Shown one piece after another: positions 1 through 6,955 of a stretch of DNA of 11,044 nt. The stretch comes from Lachnospiraceae bacterium. GTDB taxonomy: Bacteria; Bacillota_A; Clostridia; Lachnospirales; Lachnospiraceae. Below the pieces are notes generated by a model. That model searched no databases, was not told where the DNA came from, and saw only the letters and a list, made by a program, of their open reading frames with translations. The position numbers were made by a program, and so were the translations under genes. The stretch lies in assembly GCA_017621115.1 (NCBI GenBank), contig JAGATU010000070.1:1-11044 (forward strand). The letters run 5' to 3'. Numbering within the stretch: position 1 is the stretch's first letter; the number at the start of each line of letters is the position of its first letter.

Positions 1-7
1 CTTAATT

Positions 8-14
8 CTCCCTT
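8..14 (-). promoter_or_regulatory. Shine-Dalgarno of a gene lying off the left edge
   Basis: Read on the minus strand, AAGGGAG lies just after the stop codon of the nucleotidyltransferase gene, with at least seven bases between it and the window edge. That is the normal spacing for a start codon at or just beyond position 1. It implies a second gene directly downstream, probably co-transcribed with the nucleotidyltransferase. Its identity cannot be seen. Confidence 0.55.
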
Positions 15-24
15 TGTAACAAAA

Positions 25-945
25 TTATTTCCAAAGATATTCCGGATACTCTCCGGCATCTTTTAACTTCTTAATGGACTCTACCACATATGGCTTGTCT
101 TCTTTGTAAGTAACGCCAAACCACTGGTCGGAAGATGTTAATACCTTAACCGTTGCCACATCTTCTTTTAACAATACATCTACCTCTGTCGGTATCAGGC
201 ATTCTGCTTTCATCGGATTCTTAGCCACTTCGTTTGCAAAGAAATTATCCAATGCTTTCCCAAATGCCGGCATAACGCTTGCACCAAATCCCCACATATT
301 CATGGATACCGGAGTCTTTACATCAATCGGAATAAAGGTAGCCCCTTCGTCATTGGAATAAGCCGCGCCATCCTCTGTCTTCACAATCATCTTCTGCTCT
401 ACAATACCTGTTAAGAAGCTGTCGTCATCACGCTCGCACACACCTCTGGTAACAGAACCTTTATCTGTAAGTGTCTTACCAAGTTCATAACCAACCATTG
501 CATAACGGCATTTCTCATCATCCTCTGTGGTTGTTAAGAAATCATATAAAAGCTTATATCCGTTCTTACCGTAATAATCATCCGCATTGATAACCATAAA
601 CGGTCCGTCAAGTACATCCTTGCAACACATAAGTGCATGTGTCGTTCCCCAAGGTTTTACCCTGCCTTCCGGAATCGTAAAGTCTGCCGGAACATTGGTA
701 AGTTCCTGGAAAACATATTTTACTTCCATATGCTTGCTGATAGGGTCTCCCACGCATTCGCGGAAATCCTGTTCCATTTCTTTTTTAATTATAAATACAA
801 CCGTCTCAAATCCGGCCTGCTTTGCATCATAGATGGAAAAATCAATAATCTTATGTCCCTGTTCATCTACCGGGTCCATCTGCTTTAATCCACCGTAACG
901 GCTTCCCATTCCTGCTGCCAGTATAACCAAAACCGGTTTCTTCAT
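25..945 (-). CDS. Sugar-phosphate nucleotidyltransferase-like protein
   Basis: This is a 306-residue protein of the NTP_transferase (GlmU/RmlA-type, GT-A-like) superfamily. The N-terminal signature LAAGMGSRYGGLKQMDP (residues 9-25) is the nucleotide-binding loop. VINADDYYG (118-126) holds the acidic metal-binding pair, and GTTHAL (100-105) is a likely base or substrate contact. Enzymes of this fold join an NTP to a sugar- or polyol-phosphate to give an NDP-activated product and pyrophosphate, in the cytosol. There is no left-handed beta-helix or acetyltransferase tail, so it is not GlmU. The actual substrate cannot be told; choline-, glycerol- or sugar-phosphate are all possible. The ATG has a strong TAAGGAGGA at 952-960. 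A promoter lies upstream (1010-1038), and another gene seems to follow immediately beyond the window edge. The family call is secure and the substrate is unknown. Confidence 0.88.
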   Translation of the reverse strand: MKKPVLVILAAGMGSRYGGLKQMDPVDEQGHKIIDFSIYDAKQAGFETVVFIIKKEMEQDFRECVGDPISKHMEVKYVFQELTNVPADFTIPEGRVKPWGTTHALMCCKDVLDGPFMVINADDYYGKNGYKLLYDFLTTTEDDEKCRYAMVGYELGKTLTDKGSVTRGVCERDDDSFLTGIVEQKMIVKTEDGAAYSNDEGATFIPIDVKTPVSMNMWGFGASVMPAFGKALDNFFANEVAKNPMKAECLIPTEVDVLLKEDVATVKVLTSSDQWFGVTYKEDKPYVVESIKKLKDAGEYPEYLWK

Positions 946-1009
946 CTTATTTCCTCCTTAAAACCTCTTATCTTCTGTCCTAAGACTTAATTCTCATTCT
1001 GATATTGCT

Positions 1010-1038
1010 ATTTTACTATAGAATTGCAAACCTGTCCA
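1010..1038 (-). promoter_or_regulatory. Sigma-A-type promoter of the nucleotidyltransferase gene
   Basis: On the minus strand, TGGACA (1033-1038, 5 of 6 to TTGACA) is 17 bases from TAAAAT (1010-1015, 5 of 6 to TATAAT). Transcription would start near 1003, giving a leader of nearly 60 bases. It lies between the HAD gene's stop and the nucleotidyltransferase start, so the latter can be expressed independently of the upstream cluster. Confidence 0.6.
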
Positions 1039-1051
1039 ATTTTCAGGTTTG
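1027..1051. repeat. 8-bp inverted repeat overlapping the -35 box
   Basis: CAAACCTG (1027-1034) and CAGGTTTG (1044-1051) form a perfect 8-bp dyad around a 9-base centre. On the minus strand it lies just after the HAD gene's stop codon, but no T-run follows the stem, so it is a poor intrinsic terminator. It covers part of the -35 box and spacer of the nucleotidyltransferase promoter, so it could be an operator. It could also be a simple 3'-end stabilising hairpin of the HAD transcript. Confidence 0.45.
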
Positions 1052-1057
1052 GAACAT

Positions 1058-1657
1058 CTATTTCAAAAATTCATCCAGCACATCCAGCAGGTACTCTTTT
1101 GAAGTGATTGTGTATGTCTTCATCCCGAGTTCTTTTGCTGTCTGCGTATTTTCCGGTCTGTCGTCAAAAAATACACTTTCCTCAGGCTTCAGATTATACT
1201 TGTCCAACAGATACTGATAAATCTCAGGATACGGCTTAATCTTATGAATCTCATACGAAACCACTTTACCGTCGATATCCTCAAGGAAAGATGCTCCCTG
1301 TGTATGCACACGGAAGAAATCCTCATTATAATTGGAAAGCAGGTAAATCTTATATCCTTTTTCTTTAAGTGCATGCACTTTTTCCCAGACATCCGGACGC
1401 GGAACCGGCATTAATTCCAAATGCGTCAAAAACCAGCGGATTAATCCGGCATACTGCGGCAACTGCTGTTCATACAAGCAGATAACATCCTCTACCGGCA
1501 TATTTCCAAGGTCCAGTTCTTTCCATGTCTCATGTTCAAAAAACAGAGGTCCTGCAACTGCTGCTTCTTCTTTTGTCAAACCATAGTCCAAAAGCATCTG
1601 GTTCCAACGATACTCTATTAATACATTTCCAACATCAAAGATAAGATTCTTAATCAT
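1058..1657 (-). CDS. HAD-superfamily phosphatase, YihX-like
   Basis: This is a 199-residue cytosolic haloacid dehalogenase-like hydrolase, subfamily IA type. Motif I is FDVGNVL with nucleophile D8. Motif II is LLSNYNE with S108. Motif III is HKIKPYPEIY with K141, and motif IV is FFDDRPEN with D165/D166, so the full phosphatase set is in order. The position two after the nucleophile is Gly rather than the usual Asp; the same DxGNV form occurs in YihX-type sugar-phosphate phosphatases, which suggests that subgroup. Residues 15-90 form the helical cap. The likely reaction is hydrolysis of a small phosphorylated metabolite; the substrate is unknown. AAGGAG lies just before the ATG, overlapping the TAG of the upstream membrane protein gene region (12 bases between the genes), so the two are co-transcribed and probably translationally coupled. 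Confidence 0.88.
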   Translation of the reverse strand: MIKNLIFDVGNVLIEYRWNQMLLDYGLTKEEAAVAGPLFFEHETWKELDLGNMPVEDVICLYEQQLPQYAGLIRWFLTHLELMPVPRPDVWEKVHALKEKGYKIYLLSNYNEDFFRVHTQGASFLEDIDGKVVSYEIHKIKPYPEIYQYLLDKYNLKPEESVFFDDRPENTQTAKELGMKTYTITSKEYLLDVLDEFLK

Positions 1658-1669
1658 AATTTTCTCCTT

Positions 1670-2272
1670 CTAATCCAGATTATGTCTCTTTCTGATATAT
1701 CTGGATACCAGATAAAGAACTACTACAAGCAATACCGCCAAAACAATAAATACCGGATTCTCAAATGCCTGTACCACACTCTGCCCAAACAGGGATAACA
1801 GCAACAGCATCACCACCTTGGCTCCCGCCATAATCTTGATATATGTTTTTGCATCAAAGTCTGATACACCCATTGCAAAATTGACAAAACAGGACGGTGT
1901 AAATGGCATGGTAATAATCAGAAACAACGCTTTTTTATTGATAGTATTAACCCAGTTTCTTGCCTTCATAACTTTGGGATGTTTTCCGGCAAACCGCGCA
2001 ATCCAAGGCTTAAATAATTTCCTGCAAAGCGCAAAGAAAAGAATACTTCCAAAAACCGAACCAATCCAACTGTACACAAATCCAAGTACCGCTCCATGTG
2101 CCGCCACATTCAGCGTCACAATGGCAATTAACGGCAGGGCCGGAATAAAAGCCTCCACCATCGCAATTAATATCGGCACAAGCGGTCCCAATATCTGAAA
2201 CGAACGGAATAACTGATCCCAGAATTCCACCGTTCCCATTTTTTCAAACAACTCTACTATCTGCAAATTCAT
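1670..2272 (-). CDS. TVP38/TMEM64 (DedA-like, VTT domain) membrane protein
   Basis: This 200-residue integral membrane protein has the SNARE-associated/VTT fold. A hydrophobic N-terminal part with the proline-containing segment AFIPALPLIA (41-50) resembles the re-entrant loop of the family. It is followed by a Gly-rich helix and the conserved G-x3-G...R stretch (GSVFGSILFFALCRK, 71-85), then MPFTPSCFVNFAMGVS (122-137), which matches the RxxPxxPxxxxNxxxG-type second re-entrant loop although the Arg is Met here. A final membrane helix (172-190) ends in a basic tail RYIRKRH. Family members are implicated in moving phospholipids or lipid carriers across membranes. The start at 2272 has only a weak GGTG upstream. 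It follows the GTPase-nuclease gene by 32 bases with no terminator, and overlaps the leader of the HAD gene. Confidence 0.87.
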   Translation of the reverse strand: MNLQIVELFEKMGTVEFWDQLFRSFQILGPLVPILIAMVEAFIPALPLIAIVTLNVAAHGAVLGFVYSWIGSVFGSILFFALCRKLFKPWIARFAGKHPKVMKARNWVNTINKKALFLIITMPFTPSCFVNFAMGVSDFDAKTYIKIMAGAKVVMLLLLSLFGQSVVQAFENPVFIVLAVLLVVVLYLVSRYIRKRHNLD

Positions 2273-2304
2273 TACTACACCATTACTATATTTCTATATA
2301 TATA

Positions 2305-5022
2305 TTATTCTGTTTCTTCTTCGTGCTCCACCTGCGGCATAAATTCACCAAGGTAAGTCTTTGTGCTTTCTTTCTGCACTTTCTGCTCATATTCCTTAGC
2401 AAATCCTACAGACGCATTTTGGACCTCTTCTTCAAACTCCCTTGAGGAAATCAATGCACAGCCAGCCCCCCTTATAATTACCTGCTCAAGCCCGTCACTG
2501 GTAACAACGGTAATATCATAGCGCTTACTGTTCTCGTGCGCAAAATGTTCAATGTAGTAATCCGCCGTCTCAGCTTCCTTCGTATATACAATGTGAATAT
2601 TCTGGTAATCCAAAAACTCGGTTCCGTGACCTGCCACCTTATAAGCATCAAAAACAAGAATCACTTCCACCTGCTTAATTGCCTGGTAATTACATAAAAT
2701 ATCCTGCAGTCTGCCTCTTGCACCGTCAATATTAGCCTCCGCCAATTCCCTAAGCTTTGGCCATGCAAAAATGACATTATAGCCATCCACCAAAAGATAT
2801 TTCGGCGCCTTGGGCTTTGGATTATACACTCTTATCTGCGAACTTATCGTACTGCCGCCATAATCCTGCGGCGCTGTCTTTTTCTTCAGATATCCCGGTT
2901 TGTGGGTAAAATCGTCCTTGCGGTTGGAATACAGGGTACGGTTGATAATTTCATCAATTTCATCCGTTCCCATTACCACATCTTCTTTGGGCATACTGCT
3001 GCCTGCAATCGGTTTCATGCCTTCATAATACACCGGTGTGTCATACTTAGGTCTGTAACTATCTCCATCCGCCGCAATATGCATATAATCTCCTACCTGA
3101 TCCCAAGGAATCACCACACCTGCGCCATGGCTGCAGAATACGGAATCCGCCGTATTATACACATCCTCCTCGGGACGGTAGCCAATCTGTTCTACTACCT
3201 CCTGCGTATTGTGGCAGGGATAATATCCCTTCAACACACAGGAAAAATGTCCGAGTCCCTTCGTATAAGAGGTAACGCTTACACTATATCCCTTTACCGT
3301 ACTGACCGGAATAATTCCCGTTAGCACGGCATTGGTCTCTGTTCCGTCAGCATTTACACTGCCGCCGTCCTCCAATGAAAACTTTCCGTGCATCATCTCA
3401 AGGTCGGTCATGGCACGGCCAACCATTGCCGTCGGCACTTCCAAACGGAATTCATAGTATGGTTCCAGCAATACACTTTCTGCCTGCATCAGTCCCTGGC
3501 GGACAGCCCGGTAAGTTGCCTGTCTGAAATCACCGCCTTCGGTATGTTTCAAATGGGCTTTCCCTGCGATTAACGTGATCTTTACATCCGTAAGAGGAGA
3601 ACCTGTGAGCACACCCTTGTGCTCTCTTTCCTCCACATGCGTCATAATCAGGCGCTGCCAATTACGCGCCAGTAAATCTTCGCTGCAATCTGCCGCTACC
3701 TGCACGCCGCTTCCCGGTTCACCCGGTTCCAGCAAAAGATGCACTTCCGCATAATGGCGCAATGGTTCAAAATGTCCCATTCCTTCTACGGTATCAGCAA
3801 TCGTTTCTTTATATACAATCGTTCCTTCTTCAAAAGAAACCTTCACTTCAAAGCGCTCTGCTATCTGTTCTTTTAGTATTTCAAGCTGCACCTCTCCCAT
3901 AAGCTGCACTTTTAATTCTTTGGTCTGTTCTTCCCATAAAATATGCAACTTCGGATCTTCCTCTTCCAGTTGCTTTAACTTTGGAAGCATGGACAATGTA
4001 TCCACGCCGTCAGGCAATGCTATCTTATATACCAAAACCGGCTCAAGCACCGGCAATTCGCCACCTCTCTCGCTACCGATTCCTTCACCGGGCAAAGTCT
4101 GTGTCAAACCGGTAACTGCACATACGCACCCCGGATAGGCTTCGTTTACTGTCTCATAGCGTGCACCCGAGTATACCCGGATCTGGTTCACTTTTTCTTC
4201 CCACGAAACCTCATTCTCCGGATTGGAAGACAGAGTCTCCCTAACCTTTAAACTGCCGCCCGTCACCTTCATATATGTAAGGCGGTTCCCCTGTTCATCA
4301 CGTGCAATTTTAAACACACGGGCTCCAAAATCCGCCCCGTATTTTGGCATATCTATATATTCATACAATAATTCCAGTAATTCTTTTACACCTTCATTTT
4401 TAAGCGCAGAACCAAACAAACACGGAAATACTCCGCGTCCTGAAATCGCTCCCGCAATCTGCTCTTTTGACAAAGAACCTTCTTCCAAAAAATGATTCAA
4501 AAGGCTCTCATCGCTGACCGCAATCTGTTCTAAGCAGTCCTCTGACGACAAATCCGAAAAGTCCACACAACTATCGCTTAACTGCTTTTTAATCTCTGTA
4601 AGAAGCAGTTCTTTATCTGCACCCGGCTGGTCCATTTTGTTAATAAAAATGAAAACCGGCACATTGTGCTTTTGTAATAATTTCCAAACCGTTCTTGTAT
4701 GTCCCTGCACACCATCGGACGCACTGATAACTAAAATCGCAGCATCCAATACCCACAGTGTCCGCTCCATCTCCGCCGAAAAATCCACATGTCCCGGCGT
4801 ATCCAGTAAAGTGATCGTTGTATCTGCATTTTGCAAGACAGCCTGTTTGGAAAAAATAGTAATTCCACGCTCTTTTTCCATGGCATGGGTATCCAAAAAA
4901 GCGTCCCCGTTGTCTACGCGGCCGGCTTTTCTTATGCTTCCGTTTTCAAACAGAAGACCTTCTGATAAAGTTGTCTTGCCCGCATCAACGTGAGCCAGAA
5001 TTCCAACAACCAACTGTTTCAT
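2305..5022 (-). CDS. Tet(M)-type ribosomal GTPase fused to Rae1/YacP-like NYN nuclease
   Basis: This 905-residue protein has two parts. Residues 1 to about 650 match the ribosome-protection/EF-G family: G1 AHVDAGKT (10-17), switch I EKERGITI (49-56), G3 DTPGH (74-78), G4 NKMD (128-131), G5 GSALK (204-208). These are followed by the beta-barrel, domain III (about 320-405), domain IV (about 405-520) and domain V (to about 610). Tet(M) itself is about 640 residues. After a linker, residues 741-893 match YacP/Rae1: VDGYN (745-749), VFDA (790-793), YTKEAETAD (813-821) and TSDGLEQ (841-847), so the acidic NYN active-site set D746, D792, E818, D821, D843 is present. Rae1 of Bacillus is a translation-dependent endoribonuclease working in the ribosomal A site. 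I infer a GTPase that docks in the A site and positions a nuclease. Tetracycline resistance is not excluded, but the domain IV tip differs from Tet(M). AGGAGT lies six to seven bases before the ATG. The TVP38 and HAD genes follow in the same direction. Confidence 0.9.
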   Translation of the reverse strand: MKQLVVGILAHVDAGKTTLSEGLLFENGSIRKAGRVDNGDAFLDTHAMEKERGITIFSKQAVLQNADTTITLLDTPGHVDFSAEMERTLWVLDAAILVISASDGVQGHTRTVWKLLQKHNVPVFIFINKMDQPGADKELLLTEIKKQLSDSCVDFSDLSSEDCLEQIAVSDESLLNHFLEEGSLSKEQIAGAISGRGVFPCLFGSALKNEGVKELLELLYEYIDMPKYGADFGARVFKIARDEQGNRLTYMKVTGGSLKVRETLSSNPENEVSWEEKVNQIRVYSGARYETVNEAYPGCVCAVTGLTQTLPGEGIGSERGGELPVLEPVLVYKIALPDGVDTLSMLPKLKQLEEEDPKLHILWEEQTKELKVQLMGEVQLEILKEQIAERFEVKVSFEEGTIVYKETIADTVEGMGHFEPLRHYAEVHLLLEPGEPGSGVQVAADCSEDLLARNWQRLIMTHVEEREHKGVLTGSPLTDVKITLIAGKAHLKHTEGGDFRQATYRAVRQGLMQAESVLLEPYYEFRLEVPTAMVGRAMTDLEMMHGKFSLEDGGSVNADGTETNAVLTGIIPVSTVKGYSVSVTSYTKGLGHFSCVLKGYYPCHNTQEVVEQIGYRPEEDVYNTADSVFCSHGAGVVIPWDQVGDYMHIAADGDSYRPKYDTPVYYEGMKPIAGSSMPKEDVVMGTDEIDEIINRTLYSNRKDDFTHKPGYLKKKTAPQDYGGSTISSQIRVYNPKPKAPKYLLVDGYNVIFAWPKLRELAEANIDGARGRLQDILCNYQAIKQVEVILVFDAYKVAGHGTEFLDYQNIHIVYTKEAETADYYIEHFAHENSKRYDITVVTSDGLEQVIIRGAGCALISSREFEEEVQNASVGFAKEYEQKVQKESTKTYLGEFMPQVEHEEETE

Positions 5023-5035
5023 TTACATTACTCCT

Positions 5036-5070
5036 AAAAAAATACCACCTACTAAGTATAATAGGTGGTA
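5036..5070 (-). terminator. Intrinsic terminator of the SulP gene
   Basis: On the minus strand, a perfect 9-bp stem (TACCACCTA at 5062-5070 paired with TAGGTGGTA at 5043-5051, 10-base loop) is followed at once by seven T (5036-5042). It lies about 35 bases past the SulP stop codon. The T-run runs straight into the AGGAGT ribosome binding site of the next gene. If it works as an attenuator rather than a full stop, SulP transcripts could read into the GTPase-nuclease gene. Confidence 0.8.
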
Positions 5071-5083
5071 AATTTTTGCACAA
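5055..5083 (-). promoter_or_regulatory. Candidate promoter of the GTPase-nuclease gene
   Basis: On the minus strand, TTGTGC (5078-5083) is 17 bases from TATACT (5055-5060, 5 of 6 to TATAAT). The -10 box sits inside the loop of the SulP terminator. The predicted start, near 5048, falls in the downstream stem arm, so the new transcript would lack the other arm and not form the hairpin. A short dyad GCAC-AA-GTGC (5078-5087) covers the -35 box and might be an operator. The -35 match is only partial. Confidence 0.4.
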
Positions 5084-5105
5084 GTGCCCAAAAACACTAT
5101 TAATA

Positions 5106-6788
5106 TTAATTTAAGGATTCTTTTAGTAAGTTTTCAGCGCGGTCGATGGCTGCATAAATATTTTTGCAGAAGTTATCCTTACCTACTTTATCATAGAATC
5201 CGGATTTCTGCATTACACGCATCGGCTGCTCATTTACATGGGAAAGAATTAAGGTAATACCGTCCTTTTTACATTTGTTATACAGGTTTTCCATGGCATT
5301 CATCGCAGTAATATCAATTGCCGGAACACTTCTCATACGAAGAATCAGGTACTTGGTCATATCTTTTACCACGATGGTTCCGATACGGTCTGCAGCTCCA
5401 AAGAAAAGAGGACCTGACATCTCGTACACACGGATTGGTTCGGAAATATTCATCAAATGTTCTCTTTCTTCCCTATCCTGTTTTGCAATATCTCTTTCTT
5501 CTTCGTGAATATTATTGTATTTCCAACTCTTAACACTTGTCTCATCACTCATACGCTTCATAAAGAGCAGGCAGGCAAGCAACATACCGATTTCGATTGC
5601 TACTACAAGGTCAAATGCTACTGTCAGGAAAAATGTAATAACAAGTACTGCAATATCGCTCTTTGGTGCGGTCTTAATAACCTGTACGCAGCTTCTCCAA
5701 TGACTCATATTATAAGCTACCATAAACAGAATAGCCGCAATTGTCGGCATCGGAATAAGGCCTGCATAAGGCATTAACACTACTAATACCAATAATAGTG
5801 TAACCGCATGCACCATACCAGCAATTGGTGTTCTACCGCCATTTTTTACATTGGCAGCCGTTCTTGCAATGGCACCTGTTGCCGGAATACCTCCAAATAA
5901 TGCAGAAGCAATATTACCGACACCCTGCGCTACCAATTCGGTATTGGAGCGGTGGTGTCCGTTAATCATACCGTCTGCAACCACACAGGATAATAATGAT
6001 TCAATCGCCGCAAGAATTGCTATCGTAAATGCATCCGGTAATACGGTTTTAATCATCTGGAAATTCACATCCGGGAAACTTATTGTCGGAAGTGAACTGT
6101 TAATCGTATACAAATCTCCTATGGTATGTACTTCAAGCGGCAATAATTTCACCATCAAAATACCAACAATAACCGCAATGAGTGATGGCGGAATCTTCTC
6201 GGTAAACTTTGGCATAATAATCAAAATCGCAAGACACACAAGTCCCACTATAAATGCATCCACATTAAATGTGCCGATTCCCGCAATAAATGCTTCCAGT
6301 TTTTCCATCGTTTCAATCGTCGGCATCCCTTCCGGATAAGTCACACCGCAGAAATCCTTAAACTGTCCGATAACAATTGTCACTGCAATACCACAGGTAA
6401 AACCGGTCGTAATCGTATAAGGAATATATTTAATCAGGGTTCCGAAATGGCAAAGTCCCATAACTATCAGAATAATACCTGCAAGGATGGTTGCCACAAC
6501 AAGTCCTTCAAATCCGTTTGTAGCCACAATTCCCGCTACAATCGTTGCAAATGCAGCTGTTGGTCCGGAAACCTGCACTTCACTACCACCCAGGAACGAA
6601 ATAACAAAACCGGCGATGATTGCCGTATAAATACCCTGTTCAGGACCAACTCCCGAAGCCAATGCCAAAGCAATTGATAAAGGCAGGGCAATAATCGCTA
6701 CAATAATACCTGCAATCACATCCTTGATAAACTGTTCCTTTGAGTAATTCTTCAATGTCGTAAACAACATTGGTCTTATCTTTTCCAT
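5106..6788 (-). CDS. SulP family anion transporter with C-terminal STAS domain
   Basis: This 560-residue SulP/SLC26-family inner-membrane transporter probably carries sulfate, bicarbonate or a dicarboxylate, coupled to an ion. The membrane part covers residues 20 to about 412 with roughly a dozen or more helices. It includes the family signature region ALPLSIALALASGVGPEQG (residues 34-52), SGPTAAF (74-80) and AIESLLSC (261-268). A charged linker rich in Glu, Asp and Arg (about 428-445) leads to a cytosolic STAS domain (about 450-550) with the typical SGPLFFGAAD and VPAIDITAM segments. I chose the ATG at 6786-6788 because AGAGGAGT lies just before it. An in-frame TTG at 6822-6824 would add 12 residues, but it has no ribosome binding site and sits inside a leader hairpin. 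It has its own promoter and terminator, so it is monocistronic apart from possible read-through. Confidence 0.92.
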   Translation of the reverse strand: MEKIRPMLFTTLKNYSKEQFIKDVIAGIIVAIIALPLSIALALASGVGPEQGIYTAIIAGFVISFLGGSEVQVSGPTAAFATIVAGIVATNGFEGLVVATILAGIILIVMGLCHFGTLIKYIPYTITTGFTCGIAVTIVIGQFKDFCGVTYPEGMPTIETMEKLEAFIAGIGTFNVDAFIVGLVCLAILIIMPKFTEKIPPSLIAVIVGILMVKLLPLEVHTIGDLYTINSSLPTISFPDVNFQMIKTVLPDAFTIAILAAIESLLSCVVADGMINGHHRSNTELVAQGVGNIASALFGGIPATGAIARTAANVKNGGRTPIAGMVHAVTLLLVLVVLMPYAGLIPMPTIAAILFMVAYNMSHWRSCVQVIKTAPKSDIAVLVITFFLTVAFDLVVAIEIGMLLACLLFMKRMSDETSVKSWKYNNIHEEERDIAKQDREEREHLMNISEPIRVYEMSGPLFFGAADRIGTIVVKDMTKYLILRMRSVPAIDITAMNAMENLYNKCKKDGITLILSHVNEQPMRVMQKSGFYDKVGKDNFCKNIYAAIDRAENLLKESLN

Positions 6789-6808
6789 TGTACTCCTCTT
6801 TTCTGTGT

Positions 6809-6824
6809 TTGCTTCTAAAAGCAA
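6809..6824 (-). repeat. Leader hairpin upstream of SulP
   Basis: TTGCTT (6809-6814) and AAGCAA (6819-6824) form a perfect 6-bp stem with a 4-base loop, at about the very 5' end of the predicted SulP mRNA (start near 6827) and 20 bases before the coding start. It may protect the 5' end of the message. There is no T-run, so it is not a terminator. Confidence 0.4.
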
Positions 6825-6833
6825 CCGCGTAAG

Positions 6834-6861
6834 TTTATATAAAGTTTATAATATATCTCAA
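6834..6861 (-). promoter_or_regulatory. Sigma-A-type promoter of the SulP gene
   Basis: On the minus strand, TTGAGA (6856-6861, 5 of 6) is 16 bases from TATAAA (6834-6839, 5 of 6). The spacer is very AT-rich and contains a second TATA-like sequence. Predicted transcription start is near 6827, about 40 bases before the ATG at 6788. Confidence 0.6.
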
Positions 6862-6929
6862 AACACCCTCATTTTACTCCTATTTTTTTTACATTCAATA
6901 GTAAATTCCTCATGTTCCGTTTTTTATAC

Positions 6930-6955
6930 AAAAAAGGCATGACTTGCGTCATGCC
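6930..6955 (-). terminator. Intrinsic terminator of the AI-2E family gene, overlapping its stop codon
   Basis: On the minus strand, a perfect 8-bp stem GGCATGAC/GTCATGCC (6948-6955 with 6936-6943) has a 4-base loop and is followed by six T (6930-6935). The TGA stop codon at 6949-6951 is inside the first stem arm, so the last codons (Gly-Ala-stop) also encode the terminator. Confidence 0.85.

Noticed and set aside
2273..2304. TATATATATA run as a promoter for the TVP38 gene
   Set aside because: No -35 partner at proper spacing, since it would fall in the end of the GTPase-nuclease gene without a match. The simple AT repeat is more likely a neutral spacer.
2305..5022. Naming the gene as an acquired tet resistance gene
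   Set aside because: The domain IV tip differs from Tet(M), there is a nuclease fusion, and no mobile-element genes or Tn916-type leader peptide are seen. Base composition looks like that of the neighbours.
6789..6824. N-terminal extension of SulP from a TTG codon
   Set aside because: It has no ribosome binding site and lies inside a leader hairpin and next to the predicted transcript start. The ATG at 6788 has AGAGGAGT at good spacing.
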